Counted from the stretch's first letter, positions 10,540 to 19,306 are shown. The stretch is 64,000 bases of DNA from Acidobacteriota bacterium (GCA_021803035.1 JAJZME010000059.1:124001-188000), one strand, 5' to 3'. Notes: generated by a model not told the origin, from the sequence alone. A program made the numbers and translations.

Positions 10540-11058
10540 TCATTGGCCGGCGCCGAACGGTGGAGGGCCAGCCTGGGCCATTACCGGCTGCCCGGACATG
10601 GAGGATGTGGGATTGACGTTCGAGAGCACCACCTGACCCGGATGCGGCACGCCAAGGCCATACTGCTGCGCCATTGCGGCGATGCGGCCCGGCCGCGCCA
10701 GTTGATCTTCGGCTAGACGCAACTGCCGGTTCTGCTCGCGCAGGTGCTCCAGCGTCTGCCTTTCCGCCGCGACGCGATAGCCACTCTCGATCGCGTAGAA
10801 GTGCTGCAGACCATAAACCAGAATGAGAGAGAAGAGCACGGCGGCTGCGGCGGTAAAAACGCGCATCTCCTTCATGCGCACCGGGTCGGGAGCCTTGACC
10901 AGGCGCGAGTTATCGAATTGCTTTTGAAAGAAGAACTCCGGCGTGCGTATGCCGCGGCGGCGCAGCGGCTGCTGAGCCATCAGCTCGGCGTTGCGCTCGG
11001 CCACCTGCGCGCTCAAACCACGCCGGGGGTCGAGATAATTTGTCGTACATGCCGCCAT
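10540..11058 (-). CDS. ftsL: FtsL-like cell division protein
   Basis: The product has 172 residues. A cytoplasmic N-terminal part of about 65 residues is followed by a single membrane helix (about 68-88) and a short coiled-coil heptad region (about 92-120, with ESGYRVAAERQTLEHLREQNRQ). A Pro/Gln-rich tail ends the protein. This topology and its place between rsmH and ftsI identify it as FtsL, which recruits the septal transpeptidase with FtsB and FtsQ. Sequence conservation in the family is very low, so the call rests on topology and synteny. A good GGAG site lies 7 bases before the ATG. Confidence 0.8.
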   Translation of the reverse strand: MAACTTNYLDPRRGLSAQVAERNAELMAQQPLRRRGIRTPEFFFQKQFDNSRLVKAPDPVRMKEMRVFTAAAAVLFSLILVYGLQHFYAIESGYRVAAERQTLEHLREQNRQLRLAEDQLARPGRIAAMAQQYGLGVPHPGQVVLSNVNPTSSMSGQPVMAQAGPPPFGAGQ

Positions 11059-11193
11059 GACTTTCTCCTTCAGCTCTTAGCTCTTTCCTTCCAACATCCC
11101 CATCGTCCATTCACAGAACAAACATATGCTTGCGCAGTCCCGAAACTCCCGAATCCTGGGCTCAAACTTCGGCACAACGATCTCCGCTAGAGG

Positions 11194-12105
11194 CTAGTCG
11201 CTGGAAGCTGCCTTTTCCGCCGCTCTCAGCTTCGCGCTTCTTGACCGCGGGTTTCGTTCCATCTCTTCCTCGCCCGCTGTGACCGGCTTCCTGGTCAAAA
11301 TCGTCCAGATTCCCTGTTTTGCTCCCTCGCGCAAACTGTCTTTCGCGATACGGTCTTCCAAAGAGTGAAAGCTGATGACGGCCAGCCTTGCGGAGGGCTT
11401 AAGCAACTGCGGTGCGGCCTCCAGCAATGCCCGAATCTCGTCCAGCTCGCGATTGACATGAATGCGGAGAGCTTGAAAGGTTCTGGTAGCCGGATGAATG
11501 CGCTGACCTTTCATTGGCGGGACGGCTGAAGCTACAATCCGGGCAAGCTGCCCTGTGGTTGTAATCGGCCGCCCCCGCACAATGGCTCTGGCGACTGTCC
11601 GCGACCTCCTTTCCTCTCCGTACTCGTAAATGAGGTCTGCCAGCTCGCGCTCGCTTGCCTCATTCACCACTTGTGCGGCGGTAGGCCCGGAGCGCGTATC
11701 CATGCGCATATCCAGCGGCCCGTCCGCCTGAAAGCTGAATCCTCTCCGCCCCTCGTCGAACTGCAGGCTGCTCACACCCAGGTCGGCCAGCAGGCCGTCC
11801 ACCGAACCCGGCTCTACATGGCGGACGATGGAGCTGAACGCATCGCCGATGAGCGTTACCTTGGGAGCCCGGCTTCCCAGCTCCCCGGCCACGCGGTCAA
11901 GCCGCGCTTTGGCCAGAGCCAGCGCTTCGGGGTCCCGGTCGAATCCGATCAGGCGCCCCCCGGGTCCAAGCCGCCGCACAATACCTTCGGCGTGCCCACC
12001 AAGGCCTACAGTGCAATCCACGTACGTCCCATCCGGATTTACGCGGAGAAGATCAATCGCTTCCTTGAAAAGAACCGGCACATGGCGCTCACTCGAATTC
12101 GTCAT
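11194..12105 (-). CDS. rsmH: 16S rRNA (cytosine(1402)-N(4))-methyltransferase
   Basis: RsmH (MraW) methylates N4 of C1402 in the 16S rRNA decoding centre using S-adenosylmethionine. The 303-residue protein has the HVPVLFKEAIDLL N-terminus and the SAM-binding DCTVGLGGHAEGI (about residues 31-43). It also has LADLGVSSLQFDEGRRGFSF, the DMRMD motif and the C-terminal VISFHSLEDR signature, all diagnostic. It follows mraZ by 34 bp and precedes ftsL by 135 bp. Confidence 0.97.
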   Translation of the reverse strand: MTNSSERHVPVLFKEAIDLLRVNPDGTYVDCTVGLGGHAEGIVRRLGPGGRLIGFDRDPEALALAKARLDRVAGELGSRAPKVTLIGDAFSSIVRHVEPGSVDGLLADLGVSSLQFDEGRRGFSFQADGPLDMRMDTRSGPTAAQVVNEASERELADLIYEYGEERRSRTVARAIVRGRPITTTGQLARIVASAVPPMKGQRIHPATRTFQALRIHVNRELDEIRALLEAAPQLLKPSARLAVISFHSLEDRIAKDSLREGAKQGIWTILTRKPVTAGEEEMERNPRSRSAKLRAAEKAASSD

Positions 12106-12139
12106 GTGCTCCCCCTGGGGGGTCCTTGGCGGACACAGC

Positions 12140-12685
12140 CTACACGCCGTATCCGGCCAATGAATCTTCTTCCTGCGGGGTCAGTGGATTGGCGCTCACG
12201 CTCTCCCGCAAGACCAGCAAACTGGTCACGCGCAGGAAACTTCCCTCGCCGGACACCTTCACTTCCACGTTCACCAGGCCCGCACTGCGCAGTTCCTCGG
12301 GCATCAGCAGCCGCCCCTGCGGATCCATCTCCGCCCGGTCCCCAAAGAGGTTGTAGCGCTCCAGCAGCTTCTTGCGCGCCGGCAGGCTTTTGGGCATGGC
12401 GAAGATCTTCGCCAGGTGCTGCTGCCACTCGGGCATGGGATAGATCTCTGCGTCCTTGCCCTCGCGGCTGGTGATATAGAACGAGGTGAAATCCTTGCCG
12501 TACTTCTTCTCGATGAATGCCTTGAACTCGGCCGGCATCTTGAGCCGGCCCCGATCGTCAAGTTTCGTCTTCGGATTGCCGATGAAACCAACCTGCAAAT
12601 CGTCCCAGCCGCCCACAGCTCCTCCGGAAGCTTCATGAGAAGCTGGCGTCTTGCCGCCGGAGGTGGCTTCAGGTTCGTCGGTCAC
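12140..12685 (-). CDS. mraZ: MraZ transcriptional regulator / dcw cluster head gene
   Basis: MraZ is an AbrB-fold DNA-binding protein that usually represses its own dcw operon by binding repeats in its promoter. At 181 residues it is longer than typical (about 145-150): a non-conserved N-terminal extension of about 30 residues rich in Gly/Ala/Ser precedes the first domain. Both SpoVT/AbrB-like half-domains are visible, with KLDDRGRLKMPAEF (about 41-54) and EMDPQGRLLMPEEL (about 118-131). The start codon is GTG with a GAG-rich stretch upstream. If the extension is not translated, an internal start could exist, but I see no better one. Inverted repeats upstream (12718-12821) may be operators. 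Confidence 0.92.
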   Translation of the reverse strand: MTDEPEATSGGKTPASHEASGGAVGGWDDLQVGFIGNPKTKLDDRGRLKMPAEFKAFIEKKYGKDFTSFYITSREGKDAEIYPMPEWQQHLAKIFAMPKSLPARKKLLERYNLFGDRAEMDPQGRLLMPEELRSAGLVNVEVKVSGEGSFLRVTSLLVLRESVSANPLTPQEEDSLAGYGV

Positions 12686-12995
12686 GATTTGCTCTCACTT
12701 CCAGGGACTCACAGGCGTTGGGACCACGACTTAGTCCCAAATGGACCCGTTTCGGCCCTCACTGGCCCAGTATCGCGCAAATTGGCTTTGCGCGATAGGT
12801 GGAAAAACAGGCGTTTTCCACAGGCGATTCGAGCCCAAAGACGCGGAAGGCGCCTACGGACGAAGCGGAGCGCTAGGGATTGGTGAATCCGGGAATGACA
12901 CCACTATATGTGGTACCAATTTACCTTCTTGGTTCCCAGGCATTCGATCTGGCTTGAAGAAATTTCTTTCTTATATTTCGCAAATAAATCCCGGA
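12686..12995. promoter_or_regulatory. mraZ upstream region with three consecutive inverted repeats
   Basis: This 310-bp stretch holds no gene I can support. It carries three perfect inverted repeats in a row. The first has arms TTGGGAC/GTCCCAA at 12718-12724 and 12734-12740. The second has 11-bp arms at 12771-12781 and 12787-12797 with a 5-base loop. The third has arms GTGGAAAA/TTTTCCAC at 12799-12806 and 12814-12821. They lie 33-136 bp before the mraZ start. The classical MraZ site is a set of direct TGGGN repeats spaced by 5 bases, which I do not clearly see, so the operator role is inferred. The rest (12822-12995), up to the end of the DUF2127 gene, has no recognised signal. Confidence 0.5.
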
Positions 12996-13523
12996 TCAGC
13001 CCTCTGGCGCAGGTTCCTGCATGATTGCGCGACGGTGTCTGAGCCGTTCCGTGACCACCTTTGACAGGTACAGCAGAACCAGGGCGTTGATGATCAGCAG
13101 GCAGATTCTGAACCACGTCGGCTTGTGAAAGATCTCGAAGATTTCCCAGGGCATGAATGAAGCGGTGATGAAGAGGGTAAGATATTCGCCCCAGGCCTTT
13201 TCGAGGAAGAGCCCGACGCCTTCGGCCAGCGCGACGGCGGCGTAGGAAAACGCCACGACGCCGATGCGCCGCAACATTGGATCGTTGATCAGCGAGGCCT
13301 TGTCGAGCACAAAGTTCACAAAGCGGGACTCGGGGTTGAAGCGGAGATGGTAGGCCACTGCCGCCAGGACATCGTCGATGTCGCGATGCAGCAGGTGCAA
13401 CGCGCCCACGCCGAGGGCGACAAACAGCGCCGCCTCCATCGCCTTATAGATGGCGATGAGCAAGAGCCAACGATTGTGCTGCTTGTGGACCGCTCGTGTC
13501 TGGGTGGTGGAAGCGGCCATCAT
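12996..13523 (-). CDS. DUF2127 family membrane protein
   Basis: The 175-residue product opens with WLLLIAIYKAMEAALFVALGVGALHLLHRD and has three further hydrophobic helices (about 85-105, 113-130, 138-155). The pattern, including the motif LLIAIYKxxE and ITASFMPWEIFEIFHKPTW, is that of the DUF2127 family of small integral membrane proteins of unknown function. The start is the ATG at 13523, 10 bases after GGAAGG; a TTG at 13532 is in frame but sits too close to that ribosome site. It is transcribed in the same direction as mraZ but is separated from it by 310 bp of regulatory-looking sequence. Confidence 0.75.
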   Translation of the reverse strand: MMAASTTQTRAVHKQHNRWLLLIAIYKAMEAALFVALGVGALHLLHRDIDDVLAAVAYHLRFNPESRFVNFVLDKASLINDPMLRRIGVVAFSYAAVALAEGVGLFLEKAWGEYLTLFITASFMPWEIFEIFHKPTWFRICLLIINALVLLYLSKVVTERLRHRRAIMQEPAPEG

Positions 13524-13621
13524 GCTGCGCAAACCTTCCGCATATCTTTACGGTAACCGATAAACGGCCGCTCTGCTTACCCTTGGCGCAAAGTCGCCGT
13601 CCAGCCGGCAAACGTTAGACG

Positions 13622-14653
13622 TTACTTGGCCGCGCCGGGTGCGGTTTCAGGCGCGGGCGCCGGCTTCGGTGTGGAATTCTTTCCCCGCACGAGGGCAATG
13701 AGAAAAGAAGGGGGCAACGTGGCCGTGACCATCACGCGGTCCCGGTGCCGAGTCACCTTGGCGGTCTTGAGCAATTCCTTCAGCCCGTTGTTGGCCGGGT
13801 CCGGAGCCAGCGGGGCTATGGCCCCCCGGGCCATGGTCACCAGGGTGGCCAAAGCGGCGGACTGGCTTTCCGCGGTCTGTTCGTCAGGTGCAATCTCTTC
13901 CACGCGCAGGTGCAACGAACTGGGCACGGGCAGCGAGGGTGCCAGGCTGGCGACGATCGTCGAGTCGGTTGGCAGGGGGAGCGAGTAGCCGAAGATGCTG
14001 ATGGCTCCGCTCTTTGAAAATGGCAGCCCGATCTGGCCCACGCCCCAGGCCATCGCCAACAGCGGCACATCGTGGTAGTGCTGCTGCAGCACCGTAGAGC
14101 CGGCAAAGGGCCACGCCGCCGTGCTATGGCGATCGATGATGGAATGGATCTGCTCCGGCGTGGGCGTGTTGGAGATGGCCAGCATGTTGTAGCCGATCTG
14201 CGAAACGCGCACCGTGCGGCCCTGCGACGGAATGTCGTAAATGGTGTGCCCGGCGTAGGTGCTGCGCGATGAGGCGTGCGCATTGAGCCAGGCGTTCAGC
14301 CGCGCCCCGGTGATCTTGCCCACCAGTACCATCGAATAGGCCACCGGGCCGTTGGGGCCATTGGGATTCTTCATACGGTGCAGGGCGATGGCCGCCTGGT
14401 CCAGATCCTTTTCCCAATTGATGCCGGTAGCGTCTATAAACTCCTGATAGCCCGGCACGCGCTTGGTCGGCCGCAGGTGCTGGTGGCGCAGCAGGGCACG
14501 GAACGGCTTCAGGTTGATGTAGATGATGCCGTCGGACTCGGGCAGCAGGCGCGCGGCCTCCGGCGGCGCTTTGGAACGTAGGAAGACGGCCACGGCCAGC
14601 AGTACCAGGGCCGCGGCTACACCAAGAAGCGTTCTGCGTGTGCGTCGGTGCAT
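13622..14653 (-). CDS. Unrecognised membrane-anchored protein
   Basis: The product is 343 residues with an N-terminal signal anchor (Arg-rich start, then a hydrophobic run of about residues 8-25). The rest is soluble, presumably periplasmic, ending in a Pro/Ala-rich tail. It has no motif I can assign. It contains LLPESDGIIYINLKPFRALL, a YSMVLVGKITGARLNAWLNA segment and repeats of short beta strands, loosely like DUF3352-type proteins that share the theme of a lipid-anchored sensor-like domain; that resemblance is weak. Coding is supported by uninterrupted length and a clean signal anchor. The next gene in the same direction is pgi, more than 330 bp upstream, and the interval contains a pseudogene on the other strand. 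Confidence 0.6.
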   Translation of the reverse strand: MHRRTRRTLLGVAAALVLLAVAVFLRSKAPPEAARLLPESDGIIYINLKPFRALLRHQHLRPTKRVPGYQEFIDATGINWEKDLDQAAIALHRMKNPNGPNGPVAYSMVLVGKITGARLNAWLNAHASSRSTYAGHTIYDIPSQGRTVRVSQIGYNMLAISNTPTPEQIHSIIDRHSTAAWPFAGSTVLQQHYHDVPLLAMAWGVGQIGLPFSKSGAISIFGYSLPLPTDSTIVASLAPSLPVPSSLHLRVEEIAPDEQTAESQSAALATLVTMARGAIAPLAPDPANNGLKELLKTAKVTRHRDRVMVTATLPPSFLIALVRGKNSTPKPAPAPETAPGAAK

Positions 14654-14785
14654 TTCCTACCGGTCAAGACGCAACCGTCAGAATTAACCCTAACATCTCC
14701 GGTTCAGCGAGTGGGGTGTTCCGCTGTCTCCGATGCCACCGCCGGCCGCAGAACTGGCTTCCCCCATGGCGCATTCAAGCGGAAA

Positions 14786-14974
14786 GTGCTGACGAATATC
14801 CAACAGGGCCATGCTCCCGACGATGTCTACGACGAGACACGCCGGGAGTTCGGCGAGAAGGAACTGGTCCGGCTGACACTGGCAGTTACGCAGATCAATG
14901 CCTGGAACCGGATCGCCATCGGGTTCAGGTCAGAGCCGGGCCGGTATCAGCCGCGGAAAACCGTGCAGGCCTGA
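14786..14974 (+). pseudogene. C-terminal remnant of a carboxymuconolactone decarboxylase / AhpD-like gene
   Basis: About 60 residues in one frame resemble the end of alkylhydroperoxidase/CMD-domain proteins: PDDVYDETRREFGEKELV, LTLAVTQINAWNRIAIGF and a final RSEPGRYQP. The usual first half with the CxxC active site is missing. The sequence upstream (14648-14785) in this and the other frames shows no homology to it, and no ribosome site or plausible start precedes the fragment. It ends at a normal TGA. It lies between the anchored protein gene and pgi, both on the opposite strand, and overlaps neither. Confidence 0.6.
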
Positions 14975-14986
14975 CGGCCCGGCTTC

Positions 14987-16696
14987 TCAGGCAAGCGCCT
15001 CATTGATGGCCGCGGACAAGGCCTGCAGTCCCGCGCCGACATCGGCGCCCAGGTGCACGCGCAGGGCGCGCCGCCCGCGCGACTCGAGCACCGCCAGGTC
15101 ACCCGCCGCCTGGGCTGCGACCACCACCCCAAAGCTGTACTTCTGCCCCGGGATCTGGATATCGACCCCGTTGTCCGAGGTGATCTGGAGGAAGACGCCG
15201 GTGTTGGGACCCCCCTTGTAGTCCTGGCCGGTGGAGTGCAGAAAGCGCGGACCGAAGCCCATGCACGTAGCCACCTTCTTTGCATCGCGCACCTTGTGCC
15301 GGAACCCCTGGATCACCGCCTCGTGCTCGGCGAACATGGGCAGAAAAGCCAGCGCGGCAAAGTAATCGCCGGCATGAATCTGGTTGAGATGCGCGCGGAG
15401 ATAGCCTGCGAGCGTAGGGTGCGCCGCGGCGCTCTTCAGTGCAGCGGCATACGCTCCCGACGCAAAGAGCTTGATGCCGCCCTCTTCGAGGATGGGAGCA
15501 TGCTCGGGCAGTTTTCCGGTCTGTTCATAGGCCGAAGTAAGCGAACGGGCTTCCACCTTGGCCGCTTCCACATCCGGCTGGTTGAAGGCGTTGATGCCCA
15601 TCACCGACCCAGCCACCGCCGTAGCGATCTCCCAGGTGAAAAACTGTCCGAAGATCTCGTAGAGATTCGCCAGATCGAAGCGGACCACCGGATGGCCGGC
15701 CGCCTCCAGTGCAGCCACTTTGGCGTCAAGCGCGGAATCGGCGGTTCCCGCCAGGCGGATGTAGGCAAAGACGCGATCGTTGCCATACACCTCAGGCTCT
15801 CCGATAGTTTCGCGGTCCACCGGCGTAATACCTTTTCCCTGCTTGCCGGTGGATTCGGCGATCAACTGTTCCAGCCACGCGCCCAGGTCGTAGATCTCCG
15901 GCGACGTAAAGAAAGTAATCTTGTCCCGGTGCGTGTTGTGCGCGGTTCCCAGCAACAGACCAAGCTGCACGCCGGGGTTCTTTGACAGCGGCTCTTTGGC
16001 CTGGGCAACGGCCTTGGCCGCTTCCCTCAGCAACCTGGGCACGTCGAGGCCCGCCACCGTAGCAGCCGCCACGCCAAAGTTCGACAGCGCCGAATAGCGG
16101 CCGCCGATCTGCGGATCGCCGTAGAAGATGTGCCGGAAGCCGTCGGCCTTGGCCACCTGCTCCATTTTGGAGCCGGGATCGGTAATGGCCAGAAAATGGC
16201 TGCCTGCCTTATCCGCGCCGACAGCCTTTTTCGTCTCCTCGAAAAAATACTGCTTGAGGACGTTGGGCTCCAGCGTAGAGCCGGACTTACTGGCGACAAC
16301 AAACAGCGTTGTTGCGGGGTTGATCCTGTCGCGAACGGCCTTGATCTGCGCGGGGTTGGTGGAATCGACGATGTGCAGAGCGGGAAATCCCGGCTGCCGG
16401 CCAAAGGTCACGGAAAGCACCTCCGGGCACAGACTGGAGCCGCCCATGCCCAGCAGCAAAACAGATTGGAATCCGGTTGATTTAACGTCGGCGGCCAGCG
16501 CGGCAAAGGCCGCCAGGTCCTTTTGCTGGCGCTCGACAATGTCGATCCAGCCCAGCCAGTTCTCCTCGCCGTCACGGGTCCACAAGCTGGGATCTTTGCG
16601 CCAGAACCGGTCGATCTTTCCATTGGCCTGCCAGTCGGCGGAGTTTGCATCAAGGACGGAGCGAAGTTCTGAGGGAACAGCGATTCGGAAGCTCAT
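14987..16696 (-). CDS. pgi: Glucose-6-phosphate isomerase (transaldolase-linked subfamily)
   Basis: This enzyme interconverts glucose 6-phosphate and fructose 6-phosphate. The 569 residues contain two SIS-type sugar-phosphate domains, with LLLGMGGSSLCPEV (about 79-92), VVASKSGSTLEPN (the phosphate-binding SKSGST loop) and a GRYSALSNFG segment. The C-terminal TGQDYKGGPNTGVFLQI completes the fold. The sequence type is that found as the C-terminal half of bifunctional transaldolase/glucose-6-phosphate isomerase fusions (Tal-Pgi) rather than E. coli Pgi. Here the transaldolase half is absent and the protein starts right at the isomerase domain, with no tal gene directly upstream. Confidence 0.88.
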   Translation of the reverse strand: MSFRIAVPSELRSVLDANSADWQANGKIDRFWRKDPSLWTRDGEENWLGWIDIVERQQKDLAAFAALAADVKSTGFQSVLLLGMGGSSLCPEVLSVTFGRQPGFPALHIVDSTNPAQIKAVRDRINPATTLFVVASKSGSTLEPNVLKQYFFEETKKAVGADKAGSHFLAITDPGSKMEQVAKADGFRHIFYGDPQIGGRYSALSNFGVAAATVAGLDVPRLLREAAKAVAQAKEPLSKNPGVQLGLLLGTAHNTHRDKITFFTSPEIYDLGAWLEQLIAESTGKQGKGITPVDRETIGEPEVYGNDRVFAYIRLAGTADSALDAKVAALEAAGHPVVRFDLANLYEIFGQFFTWEIATAVAGSVMGINAFNQPDVEAAKVEARSLTSAYEQTGKLPEHAPILEEGGIKLFASGAYAAALKSAAAHPTLAGYLRAHLNQIHAGDYFAALAFLPMFAEHEAVIQGFRHKVRDAKKVATCMGFGPRFLHSTGQDYKGGPNTGVFLQITSDNGVDIQIPGQKYSFGVVVAAQAAGDLAVLESRGRRALRVHLGADVGAGLQALSAAINEALA

Positions 16697-16873
16697 GTCA
16701 TCTTAGATTCTGCCCGAAGAGGGCCGGTTTTGAAAAAATTGAGATCTGAACCGCCGGTCGCACATGAGCCGCCAGCGACGCATGTGCGAACTCTATCGCA
16801 GCCTGCCTCCCGAGCGGTCGGCAACAGGATGCGAGCCTGGTCCGCAAACCGGCGTTCCATACGGCGGTCTGGG

Positions 16874-17491
16874 TCAGTAACGCTGGTGCATACCGCCGAA
16901 ATTGTAGACCAGGCCTATCGTCATGCCATGCGGATCGAGCGACTTGTTGGGATGAAACAGGTGGGGCCACCCCTGGTATTCGTAGTCGGCGCGGACCCAC
17001 ATGCTGTTCCATGCGCGGTACTCGGCTCCGCCACCCGCGGCCCAAATGGTGCGGGTGTCATGGGAATAGGTACCAACAGGCGGGAAATAGATGCCTCCAA
17101 GGCCCATGAGCCCCTTGCCGTAGAAATAGAGCCGCCGGAAGTACCGCAACGTATAGATCGGGCCGCCCAGGATTGCCTCGGTGTGCAGTTGTGACAACCC
17201 GCTGGGTTGGCCAAAATCGATGTCCTGGCCTTCGGCTTCGATCCCAAGCCCTGGAGGCATGTGCGGTACCCGGTAGAGATTCCAGTCAACCCATAGTGTC
17301 ACGCCTTCCATATAGGTCGCTTTGCCCGAGGGAGCTTGTTTCCAGTCCATGTTGTATATGGAGAGCCCGCCGCCGGCGACCAGCGGCGGGCCGCCCACGC
17401 TGCCGGCGGGAGCCACCTGGGCTGAAAGCGGGAGTGCAGTGGCCAGGAATAGCACCGCGAGAGTGAGCTGGGAGATGAGCTTCGAGCGCAT
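16874..17491 (-). CDS. Secreted outer-membrane beta-barrel-like protein
   Basis: The protein has 205 residues and a signal peptide (LISQLTLAVLFLATALPLSAQ). The mature part alternates hydrophobic and polar residues, has many aromatic residues and ends in a strand with a C-terminal tyrosine (GLVYNFGGMHQRY). This is the plan of a small eight-strand outer-membrane barrel related to OmpA/opacity-type proteins. The start is fixed by AAGGAG upstream of the ATG at 17491, although the frame is open 50 codons further. Function unknown. The upstream spacer contains the terminator of the next gene. Confidence 0.65.
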   Translation of the reverse strand: MRSKLISQLTLAVLFLATALPLSAQVAPAGSVGGPPLVAGGGLSIYNMDWKQAPSGKATYMEGVTLWVDWNLYRVPHMPPGLGIEAEGQDIDFGQPSGLSQLHTEAILGGPIYTLRYFRRLYFYGKGLMGLGGIYFPPVGTYSHDTRTIWAAGGGAEYRAWNSMWVRADYEYQGWPHLFHPNKSLDPHGMTIGLVYNFGGMHQRY

Positions 17492-17928
17492 AGTGTCTCC
17501 TTGGTGCTGCAGACCGGGTACCTCTGCGGCAAGAGTGAATGCCGTCGCCCTCCGGAAGGTCAAAAAGCGGCCAGAGAGCCGGAACAGCGGTTTCCCGGCC
17601 TCTCCGCGGACTGAGGCGATGTACGCAATGCTTTCTTGCAATATGAATGCGCGGTACGGTAAGGCGTCGCACCCGGGGTACGTTCAGTTTAGAGGGTACC
17701 CCATTGAACCTCCTACCTAAAAGCGGCTCATTGCACCGGAAAAGCCCCCTGATTCACATAATGGCCTGGCCCGATCACATGGCATGCGCCTGCCCTCTCA
17801 GTTCCTTTCATCCGAGATGGCATTTCACTCGATTCAACAGCAGCAACCGATGGTATCCGGCAACTTCTCCCTATACAGCAAAAAGCCCGGCACGCATGCC
17901 GGGCTCTTGCGATGTATGTGCTCGGCCG
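17492..17928. other. 437-bp spacer: short inverted repeats and a terminator, no gene
   Basis: No coding gene is supported. The region contains a terminator at 17878-17905 for the lipoprotein gene that ends at 17929. An inverted repeat with arms GGGGTAC (17675-17681) and GTACCCC (17696-17702) is also present. The word GGGTACCCCAT occurs at 17694-17704 and again at 22437-22447. The remainder is the likely promoter region of the barrel gene at 16874-17491. Confidence 0.5.
17878..17905 (-). terminator. Rho-independent terminator after the first beta-propeller lipoprotein gene
   Basis: Read on the minus strand, an 8-bp perfect stem (AGCCCGGC/GCCGGGCT, 17884-17891 with 17898-17905) with a 6-base loop is followed by a run of five T. 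It lies 24 bp after the stop of the gene at 17929. Confidence 0.85.
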
Positions 17929-19179
17929 TTACGGCGTCACGGCCTGCAGGGAGTGGTTGCCATGGGGCACAATCACCAGCGACGTGGGATCGGCTCCCGT
18001 GGGATAAGGCGTGGAATCCGTGGGACTCAGCGTGCCGTCATTGGGATTCAGGAAGAAACCTGAAATCGAGTTTCCAACATGATTCACCGTATATACAAAG
18101 CGGCCCAGCGCCGGATCGATCGCCAGAGCAACCGGGTCCGTCTCTGTAGCGAAGAGGGCAGTTGAGTTACTGAAGACTTCTGCCGAAGGCGTGCCCGTGG
18201 CCAGGTTGATGGTATAGCTCGATACGCTATTCGACAGTGAGTTGGCGAGGTAGACATACCGGCCCTGCGGAGCGATCGAGACCGACGTCGGTTCATTGCC
18301 GGTCTTGAACGGGCCGTTAATCATGAAGTCCAGCACATCGCCGTTTTGGATCGTATAGCCGATCAACTGGTTCGAGGCGAAGTCGGTGGCGTAGATGAAA
18401 CGGTTGGTTGGATCAATCGTGATGGAGGTCGGCTTGACACCCGCCTCATAGGGGCTACCCGTGATCGGCGTCAACGCCCCGCTCGACCCCACTGCGAAGC
18501 CGAAGATCCAGCCGGGATTTGCGCTGCTGGGAGTGGCCCCTCCAGGATTGTAGGCCGATTGATCGTACGCCGTCACGTAGACTGCCTGGTCATTGACAGC
18601 CACCGTATCGACTGCGGTGGAGTTATTGTTGGGAAGCACCGTAATAGCGGTGGGAATGATTGTGTCGCTGGGATTGCTGGGAAGCGTGAGGTTCTGCTGC
18701 GCAACCAGCGAGCCGATGTTGCCGTTAGAGCTCAGCGAATACTCGGAGAGCGTCGCCGAAGTGGTTCCGCTTACGACATAAAGATAGGTATTGGCGCGAT
18801 TCACCACCAAGGCAACCGGAGGCAGGGTAGTGGTGATCTGATCCATCTTGGTCAGGACGCTGGTGTCGGCAACTCCAAAGTGCACCACGGAGTTATTGCC
18901 CTGGTTGGCCACATAAAGGCTGTAGAAATTCGAAGTCGTGGCCATGGCCACCGGATGGGTTCCGCCAGAACTCACAGGCGCCTCCTGCGGGCGCAGCGCG
19001 CCCGACTGGGAGTCAACAGCATAGGTGTAGATCTGCCCGGCGCTGCCGGAACTGCTGCCAGCCGAAGCTGCAACATAGACAAAGTCAATAGTGACAAGCT
19101 GGCAGCCGGTCAAAAGACTCGCCGCCAGGAGGCCGATTGCAGAGACCAGAGCAAGCTGGCTCATTCTGTTGAACTTCAT
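17929..19179 (-). CDS. Beta-propeller lipoprotein, tandem paralog 1 (lactonase/YVTN type)
   Basis: The product has 416 residues with a lipoprotein signal (LVSAIGLLAASLLTGC; the lipobox cysteine becomes the mature N-terminus). The mature chain is a series of about seven blades, each with a VALVVNRANTYLYVVSG-type strand pair and an AxDxxGxFVYVAN-like theme (TSVSIAPQGRYVYLANSL, TSITIDPTNRFIYATDF), as in 6-phosphogluconolactonase/YVTN propellers. No catalytic residue can be claimed, so a binding or structural surface role is more likely. The start is fixed by AAGGA before the ATG at 19179. Two close paralogs follow directly upstream at 19307 and 20755 in the same direction. Confidence 0.78.
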   Translation of the reverse strand: MKFNRMSQLALVSAIGLLAASLLTGCQLVTIDFVYVAASAGSSSGSAGQIYTYAVDSQSGALRPQEAPVSSGGTHPVAMATTSNFYSLYVANQGNNSVVHFGVADTSVLTKMDQITTTLPPVALVVNRANTYLYVVSGTTSATLSEYSLSSNGNIGSLVAQQNLTLPSNPSDTIIPTAITVLPNNNSTAVDTVAVNDQAVYVTAYDQSAYNPGGATPSSANPGWIFGFAVGSSGALTPITGSPYEAGVKPTSITIDPTNRFIYATDFASNQLIGYTIQNGDVLDFMINGPFKTGNEPTSVSIAPQGRYVYLANSLSNSVSSYTINLATGTPSAEVFSNSTALFATETDPVALAIDPALGRFVYTVNHVGNSISGFFLNPNDGTLSPTDSTPYPTGADPTSLVIVPHGNHSLQAVTP

Positions 19180-19248
19180 GCGCTTCCTTCGTCGCGGGCC
19201 GTTCAAAACTCCGGCCCCCAGGAAAACTCGTTTAGGTTGCCCCGCAGT

Positions 19249-19261
19249 CATTGTAAAAGCC
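19249..19261 (-). promoter_or_regulatory. Conserved GGCTTTTACAATG element, copy 1
   Basis: On the minus strand the 13-base word GGCTTTTACAATG, containing a TACAAT that could act as a -10 box, lies about 70 bases before the start of lipoprotein paralog 1. The same 13 bases occur about 83 bases before paralog 3 (22181-22193) but not before paralog 2. No -35 box at good spacing is evident. Confidence 0.4.
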
Positions 19262-19306
19262 TTCTGCAAGGTGTTGCTGTCAACTTCGGACGGCTCATTC
19301 CGGCTC

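Noticed and set aside
9215..10636. A 473-codon open frame on the plus strand
   Set aside because: It is antisense to ftsI; the protein has no recognisable domain and the opposite frame has all PBP motifs.
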